From contig JAJFPB010000002.1 of the NCBI GenBank assembly GCA_020881915.1, forward strand, positions 5,467,001 to 5,531,000: DNA of 64,000 bases. Direction: 5' to 3'. Of this stretch, positions 10,481 to 21,199 are shown one piece after another (within the stretch, counting starts at the first letter, position 1; every line of letters begins with the position of its first letter). The position numbers and the translations under genes were made by a program. This DNA comes from Paramyrothecium sp. XJ0827. Taxonomy: Eukaryota; Ascomycota; Sordariomycetes; Hypocreales; Stachybotryaceae. The notes beneath the pieces are model-generated. The model had not been told where the DNA came from. It did no database searches and saw only the letters and a list, made by a program, of their open reading frames with translations.

Positions 10481-13400
10481 GGTGCAATTCCCTTGTGTCT
10501 TCCCAATCAGACTTCGCTATGCCTTTTGGCGAACGGGCTGTTTTTGATGACAAACGACCACTATGGTGCAGATTTCTGTAAAACTTGGGGCAGATGCGCG
10601 TCTACTCGATTGAGAGAGCGATGGCGGCTGAAAATATTTGGTACGTGATTGCATCCATGAGGCAACTGTCGCGAGGCTCCTTTTCCACGCCACTTTTCTT
10701 ACCACCACTAGGTACGTTGTTTTCTTTTCCCTGCTTATGCATGGTACGCCTCGTGCCTAGTTCGCCTTGTCCGTGGTCTCACTGCCTGTGTGGTTCGCCT
10801 TGGAGTCAGCCTCATGACGCACTTGGGACTACCTTTTCCGCTGGACCAGGGTTGAACAAGCTCACACATTAGATATGGAAAACTTTTAATCATTCTGCAT
10901 CACATCCTGGGAAACAGGAAAGCGTGTCCATCGACAGTTATAGCAATGTAGTTACTCCATTGTATATCTATACATATGTAAATCACAGCTTAAGGCTCGG
11001 TCAGCCCCCTGTCAAAACCCCGACGTAGTATGCTAAAGGCGTCAGGTGGTCTTTCAGGTCAACGTGTGCCAATGTTAGCTGAGAGAGAGTTACAGGATCT
11101 CAACACTTTGCATTTCAGTTGCCACATTTCTATTGGAATCGATCGGTTTAGCCCCGATGCCCTTCCAAGGAGCCCCGATACTCTTTCACAATTACTCTAT
11201 CCTAGATTGAACCACTGGTTGAAGTGATTTTTGGATCGAATTCTCGTTTGATAGATCGAAGCCTGCGGAGGCTACTTCCGTAGATGGTTTCCAGTGCCTC
11301 ATTACTGTGACCAAAGTTGACGTACCTAGACGAGTCAGTACAGGCAGGAGAGGACAAGTCGTAGACTTAGATGGTACCCTGCGCTAAGCCATCCGTGGCT
11401 CTGCAAAGTTTACGAGCCGCCTATCTGAATACTTACGCGCGGCCATAAAAGATCTTAGGAGTTAGGAACCCCCTACCCTAGAGCCTACAGTTCGTACACC
11501 CTTAGGACCAGACCGTCACACTAGAAATTCACGTGCGTATGAGGGAAGAATACTAAGCTTCTATTAAACAATCTAGCCTTAATACATAAGTAGCCCTCTA
11601 TAATTATAGCACTATTTTCTACCTTAAGCTGCTTCTAAAACTTAACGTACTTATTCTACACTTATCGCCAAGTGGAGGGGGCTGTCTTCTGGAATCCTAC
11701 GCTATAAGATGGCTTTTGAGCCCTCGGAACGCAGAACCCATTCGCTGCGTTATTCCACTCATTCCGTGGGTCTTTTCAGAGATAAACACTAATGTTACCG
11801 CTGTGATCACTGAATACTATGGTGTCTAGTCTTCTTGGTGATTAAAACGGTGATATTACTGTTTTATCCCCTTTAAAATACGGTGGGTGTGCTGCTAGGT
11901 AGTGTCTTGCACCGATACCCTGTAGAAATCTCTTACGAACTCGTACGAACTTATGCAGGTTTTGACAATTCGGGTATAGCGCTTTGAACAGCGTTGCCAG
12001 GAATCTTCTCAGCACTTGGAATGACGATGGGGAAGTGCCGAACGGATATCCGTACGTCCAGCTGAGGCCTTGTTTCGGCTGCGCTGCTTTTCATCAATTA
12101 CGAAATCGGGTCCAGAAGAATAACATCGGACGTTATGACTACGTGCGTCGAAATTTTGACCGCTGGGAGAATTTCTCTGGCCTAATTTGGGCAGCGTGCA
12201 GCGACGGGGCATCGTTTTTCATTCTAAAAGTTGGATCGGGAAGGACTACCCTGGTGAATAGGTGGGCATTGCCTTTCCTACTTTGTCGTCTTCAAAGCCA
12301 GCTTGCTGTAGAGTTGATTGCCTGTGGTGCTACGGCGGGATCGAAACGAGTTCCGAATTTGTGTTGACTAACGCTGACCGAGTTCATTGCAGCACCTACC
12401 TTGCGTTCAGATGGATGGATGAAGGGGGCATGATGGGTGCTCCTCTGCCCGATCGATTGATCCTGCTGCCTGTCCGATTGAAGTCCGGTTCGATGTAGCT
12501 GCATGCACGATGTGCGCGACAACAAGATTCGAGCGTGCTGCCCACGGCGCGTGACTCGAAAGGAAGTATGCCGGGGTGCGTCTGGAGGCGGCGTGCACAC
12601 CGATGTGGCAGGTGGATCGCAGGACAGTTGGGAACGGCGTGGAGGTGTCGAAATAAATGTACGATATATCCTTTCTTGGCATGCGCTGAACGGTACCGGA
12701 TGAATAAATATATATAGGTCAATCCGGCGACGGCAGCGCTTGTTTTCCAGGCGTGGAGCAAGATGCGGTTCCGTTTAATTGCTGGTACACATCATCTGGC
12801 GTCGATGTCGTGTTGGTTCAGTGCTCAGCCCATGCTCGCCAACAGGGCAAAACGTCGGAGTGGTGGACGAATGAGATTGCTGAGGCCGTAGAGTGGTCTG
12901 CCATAATCTGGAAACCAAAGAAAAAGCGCCAGACCACTGCTGGTTTATAGAGAACCAGAGTTGGGGATTTGGAGGTCTGGGAAAACTTTCGGGCGCTTCC
13001 AACATCCCGATGCCCCGCAAGTCCGGGATGCGTCCGACTCCACCCCGGCGACCCCCCCTTTTGTGTGGCCTCCATTCCAGCTAAGCTGCCGTGTAAACTC
13101 ACTAACGAATCCACTAACAACAACGTTGTGCCCGTGCCCTGCCCTGCCAATCTGCAGGGTCCGCCTCACTGGACGCTACCGCTTGGCGCTGAGGTAATTC
13201 ATGCATGTTTCTGGCACGACAGCGGCCCCCGTCTGAACCAACCGGGTGCCTCCAGCGGGGCCAGGGAGCCCTCCGAGCTGGGGTGTTTGGGTCGATCTGG
13301 GGGTCTTGGGCTACTGGGATTCCCGTCGAAATACTGGTCGATGCCCACCTTCAGCCGCCGGTTTGACTTCACTGCAAAAAAGCGTCGCGTGTGTGTCGTT

Positions 13401-13523
13401 GAGTAGAAATTGGTATTGATATCATAATATACGCTCATGTGTGTTAAAAAAGTGAACAGCTTATGTACAAGAATTAATCATTCGGTTTTTCTTTTTTTTC
13501 TTTTTCCCGCCCTCTGCTTTTCT
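10481..13523. other. 3 kb gene-poor region
   Basis: Only overlapping short ORFs occur here; the longest (12969-13406, 145 codons) is Pro/Ser/Cys-rich with no recognisable domain and looks like chance. The middle holds a TA-rich degenerate stretch reported separately. A run of pyrimidines (cttttttttctttttc) lies at about 13488-13505, just downstream of the next minus-strand stop. Confidence 0.4.
11230..11970. repeat. Possible RIP-degraded relic sequence
   Basis: This stretch is poor in CpG and rich in TpA, with runs such as ctataattatagcactatt near 11597 and frequent stops in every frame. In Pezizomycotina, repeat-induced point mutation turns CpA to TpA in duplicated DNA and leaves this texture. 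No intact transposase ORF, terminal inverted repeat or target-site duplication was found, so the element type is unknown. The call rests on composition read by eye. Confidence 0.35.
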
Positions 13524-14106
13524 TCATGAAAGGCACTGCGCTCCATCCACCTTGGCCAGCTCAAACGTCATCGGCAGCTCAACCCTCCCCGAGCCATCAG
13601 GCTGTAGCGAGAAACTCGTAGGCTTAAAGTTCATCACCGTGTCTGATGACGACGTCGTCGTCCCCGTGATGCTGAGCCGCGGCTCGCTCTCGCCGGGGAT
13701 ATGCACGACTGATATGTTCAAGATTGTGTTGAAGGTGGTTGGGAACCGCAGCGGCGACACACAAGTCTCAGGAGGGCTGCTGGCTTCCGCCTCTGGGCTC
13801 TGCGAGTGAAAGGGCGGAGTGTTACGCATGGCCTGCCGAAGGAGCTCCTCGCACCTCTCAAGTCTGTCCGTCATCTCTTGGGCTACATGTCTGCGCTTCC
13901 GCGGGACGGCGGGGATGCTGGGGATGCATGCAATCCCGAGCTGGCCCATTGTGAGCCGTGTTTTTTGAGTATAGATGTAGCGGGCAGCTTACCTTTTGAC
14001 AAAGAGAGCATGGGCTTTGACGGTCGCATCTCTTCTTGCGCTGCTGGCAGACGACGCAGGCCAGACGTCTGGGCTGGCGTCTTTTCATGGGGGGGATGGG
14101 CTCCAT
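13524..14106 (-). CDS. Short Zn2Cys6 DNA-binding protein, 176 aa
   Basis: Two exons (13993-14106 and 13524-13940) separated by a 52-bp intron (GTAAGC...CCAG). The joined N-terminus gives a complete zinc cluster: C-x2-C-x6-C-x5-C-x2-C-x6-C, from ACVVC through CQK and, across the splice, LGIAC. A proline-containing linker and a basic PRKRR segment follow, then a heptad-like helix (EMTDRLERCEELLRQAM) suited to dimerisation. The remaining about 100 residues are Ser/Thr/Pro-rich and beta-prone. There is no fungal_trans middle domain, so the protein is far shorter than the usual 500-900 residues. It is transcribed away from the PDR transporter at 15477, and the two share a 1.37-kb divergent region. 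A role as local regulator of that transporter is plausible but inferred. Confidence 0.8.
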
Positions 14107-15476
14107 TTCGATGTGTGTGATGTGTGATGTGTGATGCGAATGTCGTCAAGCACTCTGCTTATATAAGATCAATTCGACTCGGGTGTAGAGATAAATGGAA
14201 AGCAGGCGAAGAAGATAAACTCAAGAAACTCAAGACATGGCCGGGAATCGTGCAAGATTCGTCCCGGGCTCTTAAAAAGGAACTGCTCCCAGAGCCAAAA
14301 GCGCGCGAGTCGATGAGCATCCCGTGACAGCAGACCGACTAACACCAAATTCAACCCCCCTGTAACAGCCCAAGCCGTTTAGGACGTCTGGGCATGACAG
14401 CCGGTTGCACGATCGCACTCAACCCTATCCACGGCTCTCCGATTTCCCAAAGACCCATGACTTTAGTGGTTTCCTCGCTTCTCCACTCGCCCATCCCTCG
14501 CCTGATTGGCATGATTCGTTGTTCCGAGCTAGTTTGGCCACCCCGTTTTGCGTGCCGCCACCCACCGCCCACCAGCCCTTCTCCTCCCCAAACCAAACAG
14601 GGTCTCCGCCACGGGCGGGCACTAAAAACAGGAATATGGGACTTTGACTAATTCCTCTCGGTCGGTATGCTCGTAGAGCCCGAAATTCGGGTGGTCCCGA
14701 AGGAATGACAACAAACCGCCCCGCGCCTGCGACCAATGATCTGCCTTCCCAGCTAACGACGCAGGTCTACATAGTTTGTGCTGCCAAGACGCATGACGGC
14801 AGGGCCTTCGATTTGCAACAATTTTTGCTGCGTTGAATGGATCTGCCGTTTTGGAACGGGACCCTCCCCCCTTTTCGCCGTCGTTCTCAGCAAGTCCATA
14901 GTGTTCCCTATGATGTGACGCGGAGCCCTAGGGGGGTGTGATACGCCTTACCTGGGACCCCGTCAAGCCGCAATGAAGGGCCCGATAACCCGCCCTCCGC
15001 TGTTTCCTTGCATTACCAATACGGGGCATCATCTTCGAAGCGGAATTCGTTGGTGCACAACTCCGATGGTGTGTGGGTTTCCAGGCAACGTCTTCCAATC
15101 TGTTTTGGCGGACTTATCGGGTTGAAGGAGTGTGAGAGACCCCGTTCCCCATCGAACCCGGTTCAGACATTGACTGCTTGAATCCCTTAATTAAACCCAT
15201 CTGCCGTTTGGCTTCCATGGTTTGACTTTCTTTCATCACACACGTGAGTCGTGGTTGATCGGTTGTTTCTTTCCTATTCTCTTTTTCCTTTCGCTCCAGG
15301 ATCAACTTCCTGATCGTAGACTTGAGTTTATCTTTACCAAGTTGATCTGAGACTTTCCTATCTGCAGTCTTGAACGGTGTTTGTAAGTCTTTAGCACAAG
15401 CCCTTTTCACATCTATGCGTGAGACAACATGAGACACACAGCAACTGACACACCTTTCAACGCAGAGTCGCCCACC
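14107..15476. promoter_or_regulatory. Divergent promoter region, zinc-cluster gene and ABC transporter
   Basis: Contains the upstream regions of both genes. The right end, from about 15230, is pyrimidine-rich (tttctttcctattctctttttcc), typical of 5' leaders of fungal genes. A perfect palindrome lies at 14679-14691. No credible ORF was found. Confidence 0.5.
14679..14691. promoter_or_regulatory. Palindrome CCCGAAATTCGGG, possible zinc-cluster binding site
   Basis: Perfect 6-1-6 inverted repeat containing CCG-N5-CGG, the spacing style used by dimeric Zn2Cys6 proteins. A further CCCGAA half site follows at 14696-14701. It lies about 570 bp upstream of the short zinc-cluster gene and about 790 bp upstream of the transporter start. 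Function is inferred. Confidence 0.4.
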
Positions 15477-18400
15477 ATGGACGACTTCAATGAGAAGTCC
15501 AAGGGCGTGCCGTCATCGCCGCAGACGGGCAGCGTCAAGACGTACGTTGAAAACAATGCCGGCTTTGAAAAGCCAGTCACACCACTGGCCAACGACAGCG
15601 ACTCAACGGAACAAAGCGATGGCTCCGAGATGGAGCGCCGGCACTCCGCCGTGCAGGACCTGGCCCGCGCCATGACCCGCCAGTCGACAGTCTATGACAC
15701 CCCAACTGATGGCCGTGCCCTCTTCGGCATCGACGACCCCGAGTCGCCCCTGAACCCCAACGGCAAGAACTTCAGCGCAAGGGCATGGGCCAAGACGCTC
15801 AGCCAGTACTCCGTCGAGCACGGCGCCGGTTACCGCCAGGCCGGCTTCTGCTTCCAGAACCTCAACGTCTTTGGATACGGAACCGAGACGGATTACCAGA
15901 AGGACGTCGGCAACGTCATCCTGGACCTCCCCAACATGGTGGCCAGCCTGTTCGCCCAGAACAGAGGCCAGCGCCGCATCGACATTGTGCAGAACTTCGA
16001 CGGCGTCGTCAAGGCCGGCGAGATGCTCGTCGTGCTCGGCCCTCCCGGCGCCGGCTGCTCGACCTTCCTCAAGTCCATTGCCGGTGAGACGAACGGCATC
16101 TACATTGACGACAAGAGCTACCTCAACTACCAGGGCATCACGGCCAAGGAGATGCACTCAGCGCACAAGGGTGAAGCCATCTACACCGCTGAAGTCGATG
16201 TCCACTTCCCCATGCTGTCGGTCGGTGACACCTTGACCTTTGCCTCGCGCGCCCGTTGCCCACGCACCACGCCTACCGGCATCTCCCGCACCGAGTACTG
16301 CAACCACCTCCGCGACGTCGTCATGAGCATGTACGGCATCAGCCACACCGTCAACACCCGCGTCGGCAACGAGTACATCCGTGGCGTCTCCGGCGGCGAA
16401 CGCAAGCGAGTCACCATCGCCGAGGCGACCCTGTCCAGCGCACCCCTCCAGTGCTGGGACAACTCCACCCGCGGTCTCGACTCGGCCAACGCCGTCGAGT
16501 TCTGCAAGACGCTGCGGCTCCAGTCCGAGCTATTCGGCCAGACCTGCGCCGTGTCCATCTACCAGGCGCCGCAGAGCGCGTACGACCTGTTTGACAAGGT
16601 GACGGTGCTGTACGAGGGACGGCAAATCTTCTTCGGCCGTACCGACGAGGCAGTAAAGTATTTCATCAACCTTGGCTTCGAGTGCCCTGACCGCCAGACC
16701 GCCCCCGACTTCTTGACCTCCATGACTGCCCCTGGAGAGCGTGTCGTCCGCGCCGGCTGGGAGTCTCGCGTGCCTCGTACGCCTGATGACTTTGCCAAGG
16801 CATGGAAGGAGTCTGCCAACTACCGCGCCCTGCATGTCGAGATCGAGGCATACAAGGCCGAGAACCCTCTCAACGGCCCGACGGCCGAGGACTTCCGTGC
16901 CCACAAGCACGCTTCGCAGGGCAAGGGTCAGCGCGTCAAGTCTCCATACACCTTGACATACCCCCAGCAGGTCAAGCTGTGCATCTGGCGTGGCTGGAAG
17001 CGACTCCTCGGTGACCCCAGCATAACCCTCGGGCAATTGATCGTCAACAGTGTCATGGGTCTCGTGATCACCTCGCTCTTCTACAACCTGCAGCTCACCA
17101 CCGAAAGCTTCTTCCAGCGCGGTGCCCTCCTCTTCGTCGCAATCTTGTCCAACGCCTTCTCGAGTGCTCTGGAGATTCTCACGCAGTATGCCCAGCGGCC
17201 GATTGTGGAGAAGCACGATCGTTACGGCTTTTATCATGCCTCGGCCGAGGCCTTCTCGTCTGTCCTTGTTGATATGCCGTACAAAATTACAAACAGTATC
17301 CTTTACAACTTGGTGATCTACTTCATGACCAATCTCCGACGAGAGCCGGGTCCATTCTTCTTCTTCTGGTTCACCACGTTTCTCATGACCCTGGCCATGT
17401 CCGGTCTATTCCGTTCCATGTAGGTTGCCCCACCCTTCATCAATATCAGACCGAAGCTAATCAAGCAGTGCCGCCTTGTCTCGCACCCTGTCGCAGGCCA
17501 TGGTGCCCGCGTCAGTGCTCATCCTCGCCCTGGTTATCTTCACTGGATTCGTCATCCCTGTCGACTATATGCTCGGCTGGTGCCGCTGGATCAACTACCT
17601 CGATCCCGTTGCGTACGGCTTTGAGGCCCTCATGATTAACGAATTCAACGGCCGCAACTACGAATGCACACAGTATGTCCCCAGTCCTGCGATTGCCGGT
17701 TACGAAGACGTCAGCCTCGAAAACAGGGCTTGCACTGCAGTTGGCTCTGTGCCCGGTCAGCCTTTCGTTCGGGGCCTTGACTACATCAGGACCCAGTATT
17801 CGTACGTGCCCAGCCACAAGTGGAGAAACGTTGGTATCCTGATTGCCTTCGCCATTGGTCTGCATGTCATCTATTTCCTCGCCACTGAGTATATCTCTGC
17901 CAAGAAGTCCAAGGGTGAGGTTCTCGTCTTCCGAAAGGGCCAGCTTCCCGCTGTTTCCGAGGGCAAGGGCGACATCGAGGCTGCTGTGTCCGGCCCCATC
18001 AAGGTTATCGAGAAGAACCCGGCTTCATCCGAGGATGCTTTGATCCAAAGATCGACCAGCGTCTTCCACTGGAATGATGTTTGCTACGATATCAAGATCA
18101 AAGGAGAGCCGAGACGTATCCTGGATCATGTCGATGGATGGGTCAAGCCCGGAACCCTAACCGCCCTGATGGGTGTGTCTGGTGCTGGTAAGACGACGCT
18201 ACTTGACTGCCTCGCTGACCGTGTCTCAATGGGTGTTATTACTGGCGAGATGCTGGTCGATGGCAAGCTACGTGACGACTCTTTCCAGCGCAAGACTGGC
18301 TATGTTCAGCAGCAGGATCTGCATCTGGAAACCACAACCGTTCGTGAGGCCCTGGAGTTTAGCGCTCTTCTCCGCCAACCTGCTACCACGCCCCGAGCCG

Positions 18401-19998
18401 AAAAGCTTGCATATGTAGACGAGGTCATCAAGCTTTTGGACATGCAGCCCTACGCCGACGCCGTTGTGGGTATCCTCGGCGAGGGTCTCAACGTCGAACA
18501 ACGAAAGCGGTTGACTATTGGTGTTGAGCTCGCTGCCAAGCCACCCCTGCTGCTCTTCGTTGACGAGCCTACTTCTGGTCTTGATTCACAGACGTCCTGG
18601 GCTATTCTCGACTTGCTCGAGAAGCTGTCCAAGGCCGGCCAATCTATCCTCTGCACTATCCATCAACCTTCGGCTATGCTGTTCCAGCGCTTCGATCGTC
18701 TCCTGTTCCTCGCCAAGGGTGGTCGAACTGTGTACTTTGGTGACATTGGCAAGAACTCGGAGACCTTGACATCCTACTTCGAGCGACACGGAGCACCCAA
18801 GTGCCCCCCCGGCGAGAACCCTGCTGAATGGATGCTGAGCGCCATTGGCGCTGCCCCCGGCTCTGTCTCCGAGATTGATTGGCACCAGGCATGGCGCGAC
18901 AGCCCTGAGTACCAGGGTGTCCAGGACGAACTTCACCGGCTCAAGGATGTTGGAGCCTCTCGGGGCCCGAGCGAACTTGATGATTCCAACTCCTACGCAG
19001 AGTTCGCTTCGCCACTCTGGGACCAGCTTCTAATCGTCAGCAAGCGTGTTTTCCAGCAGTTCTGGCGCACCCCGTCCTACATCTACTCCAAGTTCTCGCT
19101 TTGTCTCTCCGTTGCGCTCTTCATTGGTCTTGTGTTCTTGAACGCGCCGCTCAGTCAGCAGGGCTTGCAGAACCAGATGTTTGCCATTTTCCAGATTCTC
19201 AGTATTTTCGGCCAACTCGCGCAGCAGCAGATGCCCTACTTCGTCACCCAGCGTGCCCTGTACGAGGTTCGAGAGCGACCGTCCAAGACGTACAGCTGGA
19301 AGGTCTTCATGCTGTCTCAAATCATCGCGGAAATCCCCTGGAACACCCTCATGTCGGTCATCATGTTTGTCTGCGTGTACTACCCGGTGGGTTTCGACAA
19401 GAACGCTGCCGTTACCAACACCGAGGTTGAGCGAGGCGGGCTTATGTGGCTCCTGTTCTGGCAGTTCATGATGTTCACCTGCACAATGGCTCACGCATGT
19501 ATTGCCATCTGCGACACTGCAGAGGCTGGCGCTAACCTTGCCAACGTCCTCTTCATGTTCTGCCTCCTCTTCTGTGGTGTGTTGGCCTCACCAGAGACTA
19601 TGCCGGGCTTCTGGATTTTCATGTACCGTGTCTCGCCATTCACTTACTGGATCTCCTCCGTTCTTACGACTGGCTTCGCCAATGCCGATGTTACTTGTGC
19701 GAGTAACGAGCTCGTTACCGTCTTCCCACCAAGCAACCAAACCTGTGGAGAGTACCTCACTGATTTTGCCACCGCTGCTGGTGGACGCATTATCGATCTC
19801 GAAGCTACCTCGGAATGTCATTACTGCCCTATCGCTAGCACCAACACTTTCCTCGGCGGCCTCGGCCTTTCCTACGAGAATAGGTGGCGCGACTTTGGTA
19901 TCGGTTGGGCGTTTGTTTTCTTCAACATCGCAGCGTCGCTGGGCCTCTATTGGCTTATGCGTATGCCGAAGGGCAAGCGCAAGGAGAAGAAAGCTTAA
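15477..19998 (+). CDS. PDR-type ABC-G multidrug transporter, 1490 aa
   Basis: Full-size plasma-membrane efflux pump with the (NBD-TMD)x2 order of the pleiotropic drug resistance family. Two exons, 15477-17419 and 17469-19998; the 49-bp intron falls inside the first membrane domain. The ATG at 15477 has a strong CCACCATGG context; an in-frame ATG at 15429 would add 16 residues. NBD1 has the family's degenerate Walker A (GPPGAGCST, Cys in place of Lys), signature [13 protein letters not shown] and [14 protein letters not shown]2 has canonical GVSGAGKTT, a degenerate signature [12 protein letters not shown] and [12 protein letters not shown]. This asymmetry is normal for fungal PDR pumps. Each half ends in about six hydrophobic helices. 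The family exports azoles, plant defence compounds and mycotoxins; the substrate here is unknown. A short zinc-cluster gene lies divergently upstream. Confidence 0.95.
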
Positions 19999-21199
19999 AT
20001 ATTCCCAGAACTCACTCATCTGCTAGATTTCTCTACATTATCTCGCAAACTGCGCTCTCCTTTTGTAACTAGTCATTCTTTCGTCTTTCATCTGTACATA
20101 AAAGCATTAATAGGTCGGGGTCAACCCTTATAGAGCAATAGAATTGGCATGCACCAACACCAGGCTTGGAACCTTGATTGATGAAACAAGTGATTGGAGT
20201 TTCGAGAATTGAACACACTTCAGGTAGTGATGGCATGGAGGTCGCCTGCAGAGTCTTAATCCCTGTTTGCTAGTAGGGAGTGATGTGAGCCAGAGAGAGA
20301 AAGACATCAGACTAGAATCTTCCAATGTATGCTAGTCAACTCCACTCCTGATATAAGCTTATTTGTAGTAGATTTGTAGTGGATTTGCAATGGAACTTCG
20401 ACTGTACAACCACGGACGCTGATTGTGCCCCTCGCCTTTCTAAGGACCAAACAGTCACCAAATGGCTTATTCAGAACTGAGCTGCCTGAGCGCCGGCCAT
20501 TGAGTGATAATACGAGGAGCTTACTCTCATTCGGGTTCGTCACATTGTTCCGCCCACCTTACATTGCCGTACAAATGGGAATCGGCAAGGCAGTATTGGT
20601 CTTTGGGCCAGGATAAGGCCAGTAGAGGATGGGCAAATCCATTCGTAGGACCATCCTAATAGGACAGTCCCTGCGACCGAGGATACTCGGCGTGTAAGCG
20701 GGACAAACTGATGGGTTTCAATACCTCTCTATAGCCTTTTTGCTTACGATATTGGTCTGATTGCCGAAAGTGGAACGTCGACAACCACCATGCAGGCAGC
20801 CTCGCAGCAATAGTCCTATCACAATCGTACACAAATGAAGTGGTGTTTCCTCATAAGGCAAACCTGGCTTTCTCGAGGGATTGGCGGGGTGGTCCGATTC
20901 CTAGCACGTACCTGGTTCGCGTGACTGCGAGCTGCTTACGGGTTGCAGGAACATCGACCTTTATCTTTTTCACCTTCTCTGTCGAGCTGGTGCCATGTGG
21001 CTTACCTCGTATTGCAACCGAGCACTTGCATATTCCCGTCTTGGCACTGCTGGACCCCACCACCAGAGGCTTGTTCGTGATTGCAAGGCTTCAAAGACGG
21101 GTAACCGGCAATTCAAAATAAATAGATAAAGACAAACAAATTCCTGCAAGTAGATAGTGATCGTTAAGGTCTGGCTCAATTCCCCCAAGCTTGCCCATC
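19999..21199. other. Intergenic, 1.2 kb
   Basis: Holds the 3' flank of the ABC transporter and the promoter of the subtilase. No gene, repeat or RNA element could be supported. Confidence 0.5.

Noticed and set aside
12969..13406. 145-codon plus-strand ORF
   Set aside because: Composition looks like chance translation; several competing ORFs in all frames and no recognisable motif.
15603..16157. 184-codon minus-strand ORF under the ABC transporter
   Set aside because: Antisense shadow of GC-rich third-position-biased coding sequence; same holds for 16530-17237 and 19030-19494.
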